DNA of 64,000 nucleotides, taken from contig JANFOG010000009.1 of the NCBI GenBank assembly GCA_024336345.1, positions 620,001-684,000 on the forward strand. Direction: 5' to 3'. Shown here in pieces: positions 1-14,822 of the stretch. This stretch comes from Mariannaea sp. PMI_226. Its lineage: Eukaryota > Ascomycota > Sordariomycetes > Hypocreales > Nectriaceae. Each line of letters opens with the position of its first letter. The first letter of the stretch is position 1. A program made the translations under genes and the position numbers. The notes under the pieces are model-generated. The model was given only the letters and a program-made list of their open reading frames with translations, had not been told where the DNA came from and did no database searches.

Positions 1-107
1 ATCGCTCATTAGCTCGCTAAGTCATATATGAACTTCCCAAGGGATAAAAAGGTATCACAAATAAAATAGTCTTCGTAGCCCTACAACGCCCTCGTCATGA
101 TTTCCCA

Positions 108-2304
108 TCATATCCATGTTTCGTCCAGGTTCTGTTTCTCGTCTTGTCTGAGCGCCAACTGGCCGTGACCCTCCCGGTACTCCAGAGCTACTTGGGATTT
201 CCTTGCTACATCCTCAAGATCACTCACCTCTGCGGCTGCTTGAAGTTCGGTCTTGAGGTCTCCACTGGGAGAATGAGCCAGAATTGCCAGCGAGCTATCT
301 TTCCAAGGTGGCTGTCGTAAGCGACTGGTCTCCCAGATCGAAAGTACGACAAAGATGAGGCCAATCAGGAGACAGGCCGCCGGAAACGCCAAATATTTCC
401 ACTCAACCCGAGTAACGATGATATCGACTTTAGCTGTGCCCATTATGGGAGATGACGCTAGCTGGCGATCACGCATCCACTTTGTCAAACTCACGGCTGC
501 ATTTCGAAGTGTCGCTGCGGAATCACCAGATTCACCCAGCCCGAACATGAAGTCTGCAGGTGCCCTATTTCCAAAGGCTGGATAGATCAGACTTCTCTCC
601 TCTAAGGAGCAATTCTTGCAAGTTGTGTCCTCGAAACCGTCGCGAAAAATACTGTACAGGGAGTCGATAGAGGCCTGTGTGATGTTGAAATGGCGCTGCG
701 TGGAGTTATCTGGGCGAGATGTAGTATTTTTCTCAGGTATGGAGATCTGGAGGTCGGTCAAGTTCACATATCCCCATTGATTCATGTCCAAGGTCGAGTT
801 CGCGATCTCCATATATTCTCTCAAATCTAATTCGAAAGAGGAGTATGAGTCGGAGGTTTTGTTTGACCATGAGGACACGACCGTTTCGTTCAAAACGCCT
901 TTGTCAATCTTAGTCTCATATTCGTTGACACAAAAATATAGACCACATTCAGTTGCTGTCACTGTTGTATCCTCCCACCAAGTTTTGTTGTCTTTCCAAC
1001 TTGCATTTGCTTCCATGTATTGAATAGCAACAATCATAGTGGTATAGTCTTGAAAATTCAAGGACAATCCGGGGTTTGATGTGACTCTCGTTGATAGGTA
1101 GGTGTCTGGACACAGGAGATTGCCTGGTCCGCATCTTCTTGGGCCGTCGTAATTGGATATGCTGAGGTCTAAGGGGTACCTAATTTCGTATTTTGTGTAG
1201 TTCATAGCTCCCACAAGGCCTCTATTCGCAAAACTGTCGGAATTGCTAACATCTGGAGGCTGTGTGCCGTTCACTAATACCCAGCCCGCTGAAGTTTGCG
1301 CATTTGGGATTCTTGTAATTCCGGATTTTTTTTTGACGTGGCCGGATATGTCGTGGCATCGAGAACATACTGCGATGGAGGGGAAGGGGTCCCATGTGCA
1401 ATTTCCAGAGGCGCATGAGAATGCCGGCCAAAGGTTTTCCTGGGCGACTAGGTAGGAAAAACCATTCCATACAGATGCGGTCATGCCCATGTCTTCACGG
1501 AGACCAGCGCCGAGAATAACGTTGTACGCTGAGCGCTTGCCGTCCGATGTGTTGAATCGCACAGCACCGACCGCTACATCCGTAGAGACGATCCAAGACC
1601 CAGCGTCCAGTCTAGAGCAACTCCCGATTGCTGCACTGCGCGTTGTCTGGCTCGTGTCGGTGGCTGAAATATGTGCATGCTGAGTAGTATTTAGGGCCAC
1701 CGAACGATCCTCAAAGGTAAGGATGACCTGGATGAATGGCTCGTAAGCGAGAAGGATGGGGATGGCCACGGCGCCTAAGGCGACCCAATGTCTATCAGCT
1801 CAAGTCAGTCGAAGCAGTTCCAAGCGAGAGCAAAACATAATTCGAGCTATCGATCGTCCGGCGACAGTAATAGGATGATACTATAAGATAAAATACTCAC
1901 GGACGTCGAAACATTGATTGAAGAAGTCGTAAACATCCCCAAGCGCCCCTACTAGCAGCATCGAAGCGATCAAAATCAATGAGCGGCTCGATAAAAGTGC
2001 CAACCCAGTTCCACTTGCATTGCGCCAAACACTGGCTTACTACAAAAGCCATGGAAGCCTTTGAGATGCTTGCAAGGATCGAAATGATGGCGTTCAGCGA
2101 CAGAGGAAACTTTGTCCACTTCGAAATTGGTTCGCCATTGTAGGTGATGAGGAGGTACACCAACGAGCCGAATGATACAAAGCTCAGGAGAATTGCTGAG
2201 AACTCAAACCACCAGGAACTAATTTTATGACGACGAGATTTCTGCGTAGCTCCCGGTGCCTGAGTAAGGCGGTTGAACGCAACTGACTGCGACACCGCCC
2301 TCAT
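108..2304 (-). CDS. DUF3176-family fungal integral membrane protein (two exons)
   Basis: Predicted 695 aa from two exons, 2304-1901 and 1791-108. The 109-nt intron (1900-1792) has a GTGAGT donor and TAG acceptor and joins in phase. The start is the first ATG, at 2304; the frame upstream is open only from a TTG. The N-terminal part has the DUF3176 layout: Trp-rich membrane segment (about residues 30-54), second segment (70-95), the motif DFDRFDAASRGAWG, and a third segment just after the splice junction. A long extracellular-type region follows, rich in Asn-X-Ser/Thr sites and Cys pairs such as SCASGNCTW. A last membrane helix (about 595-620) precedes PPWKDSSLAIL, a typical family ending. The family is common in ascomycetes and has no known biochemical role. 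Family assignment is firm from pattern; function is unknown. Confidence 0.85.
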
Positions 2305-3231
2305 GTTCGCGGTGGGTGGACAAGAAAGGCTCAAAACAAAACAAGCGAAAGGGCTCTAGAATAATTTTGTAAGAAGGAATAGTTACTTGAAATATCGATG
2401 GGTCTCAAAAAGCCAGGACCTGTTAAGGGATAAGTGTTATTAATCCCAGTCAGAAGGAATGGAAAATCGTACTTCTTGACGCTGACAATTTGCCATATTT
2501 AGAACCAAGCTGAGTGCAGGCAGACCAACTGAAGTGGGGCGACCATGTGTTTCCCTTGGCAGACCAACAGTATTTCTAGGTATCTCGAGTGCCGGAATTC
2601 CTTTCTGCAGGTAGATCAATGATAGAAAATGCAAGGCAAGCTGGAAATAATAACCCTGGACCTTGCTTGAAGCAATCTCACCCGTAATGGGCCACCTCGT
2701 GGTTTCTGGTCCGTGGTCCGTGGTCCGCAGTCCGCATGGGCAGTGCAACCAGTCAGGGAAGATGAAAGCACCTAAGGTAAGCATGTTGGCAGTGTTGTTA
2801 CATAGTAGTCCAGGCAGGACTTTTATCTCCGCCCAAAAACCTGCCCAATCATTCGATTCACGCGGTTGCAGTAAGGCGCTTGAGCTCCAACATGATTCGA
2901 CTGTAGCTAGACCCCCGGATGCCGTAACCGGAAGATGACGCTACAGTACCTCAGACTTTGCGGGCTATTTTGAACCAGCCAATGTACGGTCAGCAGAGAC
3001 GCCGGATTTCAGGCTTGTCAAAGCAGCTGCGCAATTGAAACGTGTTACCCCTCCGAGCTCTGATTATATCTAGGCACCTGTCTGCACACAACAAAACCAT
3101 AGTTATTCCAAGCATTGGCTTCCATCTAAGCCAGAATGGGCTTACTAATAATTAACTCCCATAATTCAGACACTGATGGGGTCAACCTCAAACTTAGATT
3201 GCAAGTCTTTTTTTCGACAGTTTGGATCCTG

Positions 3232-3269
3232 AAAAAAAAATAAAAAAAAAATAAAAAATAAAAAAAAAA
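3232..3269 (+). repeat. A-rich simple-sequence tract
   Basis: Runs of A interrupted by single T residues over about 38 bases. Low-complexity DNA with no other visible signal. Confidence 0.9.
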
Positions 3270-3905
3270 GAGGAAGCGTTGACCTCTCAACTAGTCAGGT
3301 TTTTATGACTTTTTTTGTCTTGCAATATTGAAGTAGTACGTATTATAGTCCAACATGATCGATGAGAGCCATCGGAACTGAAGCAGCTACGGGATATATC
3401 GCGGCCCCCCCCCGCAACTTCGGTACATAGACTTGGTCCCAATTCCGAATTCCGGGTTGTGCGGGACACACCTTCACAGCGCCAATCAGAGAAATAGGGT
3501 TGCTATCAGTTAGAATGTGAGGTGCATTATCATGAAATATAGTTAATTAGTTAAACATGCTAGAGTGAATATGTGGACTAGGAACAAGTGCTGGAGTAGA
3601 ATAATACTTCTTCATTCCCTTGCGTCGGAGAGTTTCCAAGGATCTCTCCCACAGGGTAAAGCTCTCCATGATTAGAGTTCACACAAACCCTTACTCTGGT
3701 CTACTTTTCAAACAGCGCTGCAGGCAATGTCTAAACCAGGTGGCATTCACAGTAGGACGTAACTTCGCCCGATAAGCGTGGTATTTCGCGACATGATGAG
3801 GGACATGTCATACCGTATACTACCATGTGTTTAAAGCGCTGTGAGACACGTACAAACACGAACGGATATGTGGACAGGCATCGGAACTGACCTCCGAGCA
3901 GATGC

Positions 3906-3934
3906 GGGAGGAGGGGGAGGGGGAGGGGGAGGGG
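3906..3934 (+). repeat. G-rich tract with G-quadruplex potential
   Basis: Five runs of three to five G (3906-3908, 3913-3917, 3919-3923, 3925-3929, 3931-3934) are separated mainly by single A residues, which meets the usual G-quadruplex pattern with one-base loops. It lies 1.2 kb upstream of katG. Function is unknown. Confidence 0.75.
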
Positions 3935-4962
3935 AATTGGGTCGGGGCTGGCACATCGGCGATTGTGACATAATTAAAGTAGATGCTGCTCTGCATATTT
4001 ACGAAGACCTCTGACAAGCTGGGTTTCTATTCAAAACGCGAATCGCGCGACGTTGGAGGTGCTGTTTGGAGCCCCCCCAAGGCTGATTATTGTGTGTTTT
4101 GGAAGCGATTCAATGGGAGGCCTGTGTGTGGGATGAGAGCCAGCTCGCCATTTGTATGGCAAGTCGCGACAGTCGGCGTCTCGCCCAAGGATCAAAAATG
4201 GCTAAATACGGCGATGATAGCCGAGTGGCTCCTCCTCTTCCACAGTCGCCCTGCACCCCCTCCCCTTGCCTGAGGCATGCAGGGGTTCAAGAGGAGCTGA
4301 CGGTCGGGTAGCACCAAAGGCAACAGGGTCAGAACCGATGACGCGCTAGGCAATCGCGAACTCACGTGATAACTCCCTAGCTGCTCGGCGCTCGGTGGCG
4401 AACGCCGAGATACCGAACTGCTTGAACGGCTTGAAAGCTTGGTGGGAAAGCATGGACAAGGGCGGGAGAGCATGGAAGGCTGGGATCAAAGGGATGTTGG
4501 GGGCGCTGGGCTAAATCTATTCCGGCCACATGATCGCTCCTCTTTTGCTGAGCCGGTTTGCACTGCTCGAAAGGAGATTCGGCTTTTAGGAGGAGGTCCC
4601 ACTTTACCCCGCTCGACCCGCCTCCGCTTGCGCATTTTGATCTTGACCAAGAAAGGCAATCGAAGTGCAACTCGAGATAGCTGCAGCGCAATGACGAAGA
4701 ATGGAGACCCAGTACACGAGCATCATGTACATCGCCACGGATGTCCAACCGGATCCCTACACAGGACCAGAGTAGACAGGCCAGATGCCAAGGGGAGTCG
4801 GAGGAGTTCTCGCCAACTAGGTTCCGCCAATTTGTCATACCATGTAACTGTATGCTTAGTTCTTACCGTACGGGGTTACTCTCTTTCCTCTGCCGTGTTC
4901 AGTAATATAATGAGAGACCGACGACGGTGAGTTGCGGGGAAGCTTCCCACGTCTCACTCGTG

Positions 4963-5017
4963 GCATAAAAGCTTGCGTGTCAGCCAACCGCCTTTTTCCT
5001 TTTCCTCTTTTTCTCGG
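4963..5017 (+). promoter_or_regulatory. Putative katG core promoter: TATA-like box and pyrimidine tract
   Basis: A CATAAAAG box at about 4963-4970 is followed by a strongly CT-rich stretch (about 4988-5012), about 110-160 bases before the katG ATG. This arrangement is common at well-expressed fungal genes. It is inferred from position and composition only. Confidence 0.4.
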
Positions 5018-5104
5018 AACCCTGGTTTTCTTCAACTGTGGTGTTCTGCTGTTGTTAGCATCGCTGAAAGGTCAATTATCTGCTAGGGTTTCTAATTTGT
5101 ATAA

Positions 5105-7414
<2,310 letters not shown>

Positions 7415-8324
7415 GTGGGTGCAGTAAGTTTGGAAAAAATAACGATGGAAGGCTTGTGTGTGGCCATGTCTGATTACGAATGAAAGCAGAGCGCTGTAAT
7501 TTAGGACATGAAGGATTTTTTATGGTTTCAGCTTTTAGCTACGTTCATTTTTTAAGTCCAATGACATGACGATTGTTCAATGACAAAAAACTTTTTACTT
7601 AAATTTCTTCTTGTGCTGTCTACCGTGATGTCTTCCAGTGCTTACTTCTGAGTAACTAGTTGCGTCGTGTATTGAAAAAAGAAACTAATTCCTGAATAAA
7701 TCTGGAAGTTCGACTTCCTGATTATTGCTAGATACAGGCACCGGGATTTCTTTTGTTTAGGACGAGGTGAGTGCACCATCTCTAACGCATTTTGTGCCGT
7801 TTCCTTCCCTTTCCTCCTTTTTTTTGAGGATTTGATAAGCGAGCAGTAGGTAAATTGGAGTGTTGGAAGAGGGAGACGACGAGTCAGAGCGATGGCATGT
7901 GGTAGTAATACTTCTTGATGAGACAATGGTATCTGCACTTGACAAGGCTAACGCTGACGTTACACGGATAGGTTCAGGAGACTTTCGTTCTGGAATGATG
8001 GTTCACTGCCTGCGTCACAGATGTTGGTACGGTGCACTGCTCGCTCTAACTGACACGCGAGTGAGCAATAATAACACCGCGTACATCAAGCTCAAGGTCA
8101 GTGACGCCTTCGCTTCCAAAGAATCGACGACATGATTTTGAACCTTCAGAAACTGCAAACTGGGTAGCTGATAATGAGCCTGCCATCGACTTCCAGGAGT
8201 CCCCCCTCGAGGAGATAGGCATGACTACCACTGACGGCCTTTCTGGACAGGTGCAAACCAGCAAGTGGTCTGCTTGCGTTATGCTCTCTGGAATGATGAA
8301 GGGAAAGGAGTGTTGACACCAAGC
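7415..8324. other. Intergenic region downstream of katG
   Basis: AT-rich katG 3' flank, then about 0.5 kb with short open frames on both strands. A frame at 8101-8316 (+) opens with GTG and has no motif. Nothing here is supported as a gene. Confidence 0.5.
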
Positions 8325-9108
8325 CTAGATACGATGAATGTCAATACCGTTGATATTGACACGGGTAAGAGAACCTTGGATGAGGAAGAGAAGCTGGCAA
8401 TTAATCTGGCCCAACTTGAGCTCAATGCCAAGCATATCTATTAAGCCAGTCCCATCTTCTAATTTTCGAATTAGGGAGTGCGTTGCTTGAATAGAGTTCG
8501 AACAAAACCGATTCACGTATGACACTGTATTTGACCTTGCTCTTGATTTTACAAGTGTCCTGAGCCATTCTTTACCTTTACTCTTACCTTTAGGTTGAGG
8601 GGCTCCATCTTCAGGTTCGTCATCATGTTGGGAATTTTGGCTCTCCTCCTCCACCTCATACCTCCCTGCTTTCAGTGCCGCTGCCTGTACGATAGCAACA
8701 TGACCTCAGTTGACCAAATTTAGCATCACGGCCCTAAGCAAATCAGCCCAGAAAAGTAGATACTGGCTGGCCCTCGTCGGTTGGTATGCCAAGACCTAAC
8801 TTGTGTGAAGCGGTTGCAATAGCGAAATGCACATCAACTTCTTGGCCTTGGATGGAGTTTGAAAGATTACCACTGTTGATCATCTGAGGAAAATATGGCC
8901 CGTGTGTTACCGAAAAAAAAGGACTATCGGAAAGGAAGACAAGTAGTCACAAACAAACATGCTGATCAGTACTAAGCTAAATAGAAGGTGATGGATCTAA
9001 AGTGGCAGAAAACGGGACAGGAAAAGGGAACAGGCATGGCCAAGAGATAGTGGTTGTCTTCGCACTTACCACAACGGTAGACTTCTCTTTGAGAGCCTGA
9101 CAAAACAT
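8325..9108 (-). CDS. Possible three-exon gene for an unknown 172-aa protein
   Basis: Exons 9108-9070, 8883-8764 and 8684-8325 join in phase 0 at both junctions, giving 172 aa. Intron 1 (9069-8884) has GTAAGT and a CCTCAG acceptor. Intron 2 (8763-8685) has GTATCT and TACAG. Exon 2 encodes a coherent peptide containing EVDVHFAIATASHKLGLGIP, and exon 3 begins AAALKAGRYEVEEESQ. Exon 3 also carries an acidic stretch, a Lys/Gly-rich patch and a Leu-rich C-terminus. An in-frame TAG lies directly before the first ATG and could also be a splice acceptor, so further 5' exons are possible. I do not recognise the family. Support is splice consistency and protein-like composition only; it may be a fragment of a larger or decayed gene. 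Confidence 0.4.
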
Positions 9109-9353
9109 CTAACAAGTCAGGAGATCAAGAAGAACAGGCCTTTGCAAGCGCGTGCGCTAGGACAGCTTCGTACTGGTTATACCGCTACTACGTATTCAAA
9201 GGAGACTTGAAAGACGTCTATCGAACTGTGAGGGAAGCTGTGGGAAAGAAATTTTCATCGGTGCGTGTAGCAAAGACATTTTGCTCGAAAGCCGTTTGTC
9301 AGGGAAGAAGGGATAGAGCAGCAACATTGGCTGACTACCCATGTATGGCTTGA
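9093..9353 (+). other. Protein-like open frame without an ATG (possible exon or gene relic)
   Basis: An open frame of 86 codons ends at TGA 9351-9353 and has no early ATG. Its translation is protein-like, including the stretches RTASYWLYRYYVFKGDLKDV and RTVREAVGKKFSSVRVAKTF. It overlaps the first exon of the minus-strand model by a few bases. It could be the 3' exon of a spliced gene or a remnant of a mobile element. I recognise no family. Confidence 0.25.
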
Positions 9354-11660
9354 TATTTCGTTATGAGCTTTGGTCTAGCAAACGGTTTAATTTCTTTATA
9401 AACTCTCAACATGAGTTGATATAAGATGTCAAATAGCGGTCACATCAAGCCTGCTGGAGCGGTGAGGGCATCGCCAGCTATGACTGTGTAAGTGAAACAC
9501 GACCTATAACAACAGCATCAGTGAGACCTTATAGGGCTCAAGTCCTTATAGACTGCCCCATCCATAGAAAATAAATAGCCTGCTGTAGGACACCTTTCTA
9601 TAGCTAGAAATCAAGACCTTCTGTGCCTTGAAGTTGCCCCTATCCTATTTGACATAAGAGATAACTAGTTAGTGTTTTATTGGAAGATGCGTACTATATG
9701 ACAGGTAAACGATAAGAATATAGGTCCATTCAATCACTGATTGCCCAGCTTGTTGCTGACCTTGATTTGAAGTTGTCATCGTTCAGGGTATCTGCGCAGC
9801 CCATCATAAATCGCGTTTGGTTACATGTTGCTGCCTTTGACGGAACTTTGTCGGCGGGATGCGTAGCATACAGCCCACGAAGGTAGGGATTTTGTTTGAA
9901 GAATTCATGTCTCTAGCCTGGGTTTTTTCTGCAATCGGTGCAGGGCATTGCGATGCCTTCCAGGGGAACAATTCGCCGCATGGCTTCTCAAGGGCTTCGG
10001 ATGGATGAGGGGAGTCTTGGCAGTATCTCTCTCTCTCCCAAAATGAAGCTCAATGTGATTGAATATGAAATACGCCTTGCTTTGTTAATTGGGGATTGTA
10101 TTTATAAAGACATTAACTAGTTGTCTGCGATTCGGATAAATAAATCTGACCTTCAACTACATACCTCGATACTTTCAGCGCGACATTGGCCTTCGCTTTA
10201 GCTTCTTATCCTCTGACAGGAACACATCTTGTCAGTACTCGGTTTACTTGGTGACCTACTATGAGACCCAGGCTAGCTCGGTACGAACAAGCGAAGTTTT
10301 CAAATACGGCTAAGAATAGTGACGGCTCCTATTGTGAAGCGAGGCTATACCCCATCCTGGTAGGATCACCAGGATATGAATAAGGTCCAGGGCGGGTATG
10401 TACTATGGAGACAAATAATCTCTACTCCTAGACTACACAAGCAATAGACAGCTCACCAATGGGATGGTCACGATGGAGTGTCTGTATTAGGTCTTGCTAT
10501 TCTTAGGTCGCAGATCACGGTATGGCCAAGCTATTTAGTAACTCGCAAAGGGTCGTTTCAGATGCTCAAGAATAGGTAAAATCGGGTTCAACTAATCAAA
10601 ATCAAGCGTCAATTGGCTTATACAGGTGAATTCCTAACGTTGAGTTAAAGGATTAGCAGATTTCGACCACAATGGAATGAAACGTGGTTAGGTGTCTATG
10701 ACCAACACTCTCAGAATTATGAATAGCATGTTGGAAGTTGATCAAATGGACTGGTGGTTAACTCCTCGTTGTAATATTTAAAAATAATTCAAGAATTTGG
10801 GGTAAACGGCTGATATCAGGTAAAGTGGAATATAGTAACGAGCGAGTTACACAAGCGAAGATCTTTATCGTTTTTAGTATTTGATGAATTGTATCCATCA
10901 TTATGATTTAATATTGAATGCTATTTGCCCTCCCACCAATCGAAATACAAAACCCATTGCAAAAGGCAATAGGTATTTGTTTTTCCATGGTAAGGTCTCG
11001 CGTCCAGCGCATGATATCGATGTGCATCCATGACGAAGCAAGTTGATGAGGTTCCATCCCACCGCCCAAAATTGACAGCTCTGCCGATGACACTAATTTT
11101 TACTAATTAAGGCTTGGTGCAAGGGTAAGGCCTAGTTACTCGACGCGCGAAACCTTACCTTCTGGCGAAGTGTGCCCCACGGGCGTCTGTGGCTTTCGCG
11201 GGTTGGGTAAGGTATTAGAGAACCTTTCTTTCTACAGTGTAGTCTATCGTGTTCAGATTCCCGATCCTGAGATTGTGTAAGGGTTTTTATTTTAGACTAA
11301 TCACGAGCCTTTTCTGAGTAAGCCAGGAGAATGACCCGTGGATGGGTCTCATGATACGGGCGACAGAAGACGAAATATGCGCCGATTGACGAGTATTTGG
11401 ATACAGAGTGAGTATATTCCGTCACTAGAAGATGGTGTTTATTTCAGGTTTCCCGAATTACTTTAAATGTATATACCGTGGTGTACCTCGTAAGTCGGTG
11501 AAGGGAAAGCTATGACAAAATAGCAACTTCTTGATCTCACAATGGGTGTAGCGAGTTTGTTTTGCCACGGTGGTCATTGAAAAAACAACCTTGAGCCAGG
11601 TGATCTTTGCCATGCTGGGGCTAGGAACTCGCACCAATGTGAACTTACGATTTAACTCAA
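9354..11660. other. Gene-free AT-rich tract, possible decayed repeat
   Basis: About 2.3 kb with no credible gene and stops in all frames. Composition shifts between AT-rich pieces (10620-10930) and short GC-richer blocks, for example 11110-11220 with several AAGG/CCTT-type words. Such patchwork is common in old fungal transposon remnants damaged by point mutation. No terminal repeats or target-site duplication could be identified, so the mobile-element reading is weak. Confidence 0.3.
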
Positions 11661-12953
11661 TGTCACCTTCAAGATAGAAAACACGAAAACAGGGCCGATA
11701 TTAGGATATATTTTACCCAAAGTCCCAGGAGCACTGTCAGCATCTTAAGCAGACGATTGGGGCTGTCTATGACGTCGTGGCGCTCGTTACGGACCAGACG
11801 GAATGTCACTGATTCCAACGTCTGCCCACCGCTCCTGGTTACCGGTGCCGGTCGATCGGGGAATGGTGGGCCTATGGGTGTTCGTGGCATTGACGAGGGT
11901 TCGACCGAAGGAGGGCCGCCCGGCAATCATTTTTATCGTGACCTGCAAATCCTGCCTCTGTGGTGGGGAGGTCCTGAATTTACGTGGGCGAACAGATGCC
12001 CGGGTAGAGAGTTGATGGTTGGGCAGCATCATCAGGTTCGCCGCACTAGTCTTAAATGAGTGACAATCCCCTTCTGTGATGTAGTAGAGTAGTTTGGTGT
12101 GAGGATGATCAACACTGGCCCTGATATGAACATCTGGAACTTCGAGCGGCGTGCTGCTGTCTGAGAGCTACAGTATGCACTTGCATCGTCACGACCGACA
12201 TAGATGGCCATGTAGAAGCTCGTGAGTTGCCTCAAAATAGGCATGCTATGTTATTTTTGCATTGTCTTGAAAGCGGCTCCTTTGTCTCAACTGCACGCGA
12301 CGGCACCGCATGGTTACCCTACCCTCACTCTCCACTGTGCTTCCCATCTCATCCAATCAGATGCCTAAACCCGGATCCTCCGGAACCCGTCATGAGTCGT
12401 TTTGTGGGCATCATCGATATTCCCGCTAGATGGATCTCGTTACTGCCCACCCACTTAGACGTCATCGCTTCCCAAACCGGCTCACCTTGTCACCTTTGAG
12501 CCTCCCGTGTGTTGAGTGCCCTCTCTGCCCTTCACATCATTCTCCAGCTGGCCTTCGGACACTGTAAAGGATAGGCCAAACTCTGACCATGGAATTGGCC
12601 CTCAATATGACCACGTCTCCACGTGGTGGCACCTGACTGATGGACCCCGGTCCGATTTTGAAGATCCTCATGTTTTATTGGACAATTGCAGCAACGCTCG
12701 CCGAGCTTGACATCACCAGCATGAACCAAGGCACACGACTACACGATGGGGTACCTTGGCAAGCTGCTCGAAAGGAACGACCTACTGGTGTAACAGGGGG
12801 GCATTTTTTCTTTCTTTCAAAACTATATACTTGCCATTCACCCGCTGCTAAATAAAAAGCTCTTCTGGTGGTTAGCTAAAGAAACAAAATCGAATCTGAT
12901 ACCCTGATACCAACTTTAACACTCCTCGGCTCACCACAGCCTCATTGCCCATC
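11661..12953. other. Intergenic region upstream of the sugar transporter
   Basis: Holds mutually overlapping frames of 60-100 codons on both strands (11670-12860), none with a recognisable motif. The last few hundred bases should contain the transporter promoter and leader. Confidence 0.5.
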
Positions 12954-14822
12954 ATGGCACCTCGGTTCCTCACAGTTTACTTTGACACGCATAATCCTGA
13001 CTCGGAAAAAGGCGTACATGCTCGTCGATCACTTGCTGGCTTGGACTACTCGCCGCTGCCTCGCATCACTGGCCGGTCCCTTGTCCTCGCCCTTTTCGTG
13101 TCCATGGGTGGGCTTTTGTAAGTATAAACATGAACAAGCGGATGGCTCTCTCCAGCCAGAGTGTTACTGTGGTGTAATCTAATTCGACTATGTAGATTCG
13201 GATACGACACTGGAGAGATCTCGGGTCTCCTTGAAATGCCCGATTTCCTTGATCGTTTCGGTCAGACTAACAGCGAAGGAGAGAAAGTTTTTAGCACTGT
13301 CCGTTCAGGCCTGATCGTGTCACTGCTCTCTATCGGCACATTGTTTGGTGCTCTCATCGCCGCTCCCATTGCTGATCGTATTGGCCGTAAATACAGCATT
13401 TCTTTCTGGAATGTTATCATCTCCGTGGGCTTCATCATTCAGATATCTTCAGATCGCGATTGGGTTCAGATCATGATGGGCCGCTTCGTCGCCGGTCTCG
13501 GCGTCGGTGCGCTCTCACTCCTCGTTCCCATGTACCAAGCCGAGTCAGCTCCCCCATGGATCCGAGGTGCCATGGTCTGTACCTACCAGCTCTTTATCAC
13601 CTTTGGCATCTTCCTCGCCGCTTGCTTCAACTACGGCACAGTCACGCACCTTCCTAACAGCTCGGCATCATGGCGTATTATCATCGGCCTCGGCTGGGTG
13701 TTCACCCTGGTCCTCGGCATTGGCATCCTGTTCTTCCCGGAGACTCCCAGATTCGACTACAGTCGCGGTAAGGTTGATCGTGCGCGAGAGACACTTTGCA
13801 GGGTGTACGGCGCTACCCCCAACCACTGGGCCATTCACACCCAGATGGAAGAGATTGAGACCAAGTTCCGCGCCGAGAAGATTGTCAAAGGCAACCCTTT
13901 CACCGAGTTCATTGGCATGTTCCGCGCACCACGAATGGCCTATCGTATCTTCATTGGTGTGACTTTGCAAATGTTCCAACAACTGAGTGAGTTCCTCTTC
14001 ACTTTGGGAGAAGGTTTTTTGTTGAAAATGTGCTAATCATAACCCCCCGCAGCTGGTGCCAACTACTTTTTCTACTACGGCACGACTATCTTCCAGTCTG
14101 TCAGCATTAACAGCTACATCACCCAGATCATTCTCAACACAATCAATTTTGTCGTCACCTTTATCGGTCTCTACCTTGTAGAACATTATGGTCGTCGTAA
14201 GTCCTTGATTAGTGGTAGTGCCTGGATGTTTGTTTGCTTCATGATTTTTGCATCTGTCGGCCACTTCTCTCTGGACCGAACGACGCCGCAGAACACACAG
14301 GGTGCTGGTGTTGCAATGATTGTCTTCGCTTGTCTCTTCATTCTCGGCTTCGCCACCACATGGGGACCAATGATCTGGACTATCATGGCAGAGATCTTCC
14401 CCTCTCGTTACCGTGCTAAGGGCATGGCACTCTCCACCGCTAGTAACTGGCTTTGGAACTTCCTTTTGGCATTCTTCACTCCTTTTATCACCAAGTCCAT
14501 CGACTTCCGTTACGGTTATGTTTTTGCAGGGTGCAACATTCTCGGTGGTTTGATCGTCTATTTCTTCGTCATTGAGGGCCAGGGTCGTACACTTGAAGAG
14601 ATCGACACAATGTATCTCGAGCATGTGAACCCGCGCCAGAGCTCCAAATGGGAACCACCATCTCCGGAAGAAATGGCCCGCATTCGTAGGGAGGCTGGTG
14701 TCGACCTTGAGACGGCGGTTCATGCCGAGAGCGACGAAGAGACGTTGCAACGCAACTCTGGGTCCCACACGGACAAGGCCGTGGGGAAGGAAGAACATGC
14801 AGGAACGGCTCATGTTCCATGA
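12954..14822 (+). CDS. MFS sugar (hexose-type) transporter
   Basis: Three exons (12954-13117, 13196-13986, 14053-14822) give 574 aa; introns of 78 and 66 nt are phase-consistent. The protein is a 12-helix major facilitator of the sugar-porter family in the plasma membrane, expected to carry a hexose or related sugar by proton symport. Signatures: LFGYDTGEISG (residues 55-65) in the first helix, DRIGRK (115-120) in the loop between helices 2 and 3, PETPR (236-240) after helix 6, and FQQLTGANYFFYYG rebuilt across intron 2. The C-terminal tail is hydrophilic and acidic. The first exon, encoding the cytosolic N-terminus, was recovered by splicing; its ATG context (ATCATGG) is good. A possible AATAAA poly(A) signal lies at 14982-14987. 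The substrate cannot be read from the sequence. Confidence 0.93.

Noticed and set aside
2440..2938. Frames of 114 (-) and 91 (+) codons
   Set aside because: Low-complexity, mutually overlapping translations without motifs.
4210..4300. tRNA-like words: AGCCGAGTGGCT followed by GGGTTCAAG
   Set aside because: The flanking bases do not form acceptor or T-arm stems, so no cloverleaf can be drawn.
4377..4930. Overlapping 150-160-codon frames on both strands upstream of katG
   Set aside because: They overlap each other, carry no motif and lie in the katG promoter region.
11669..12059. Four overlapping frames of 70-100 codons
   Set aside because: Frames on both strands compete and none resembles a known protein.
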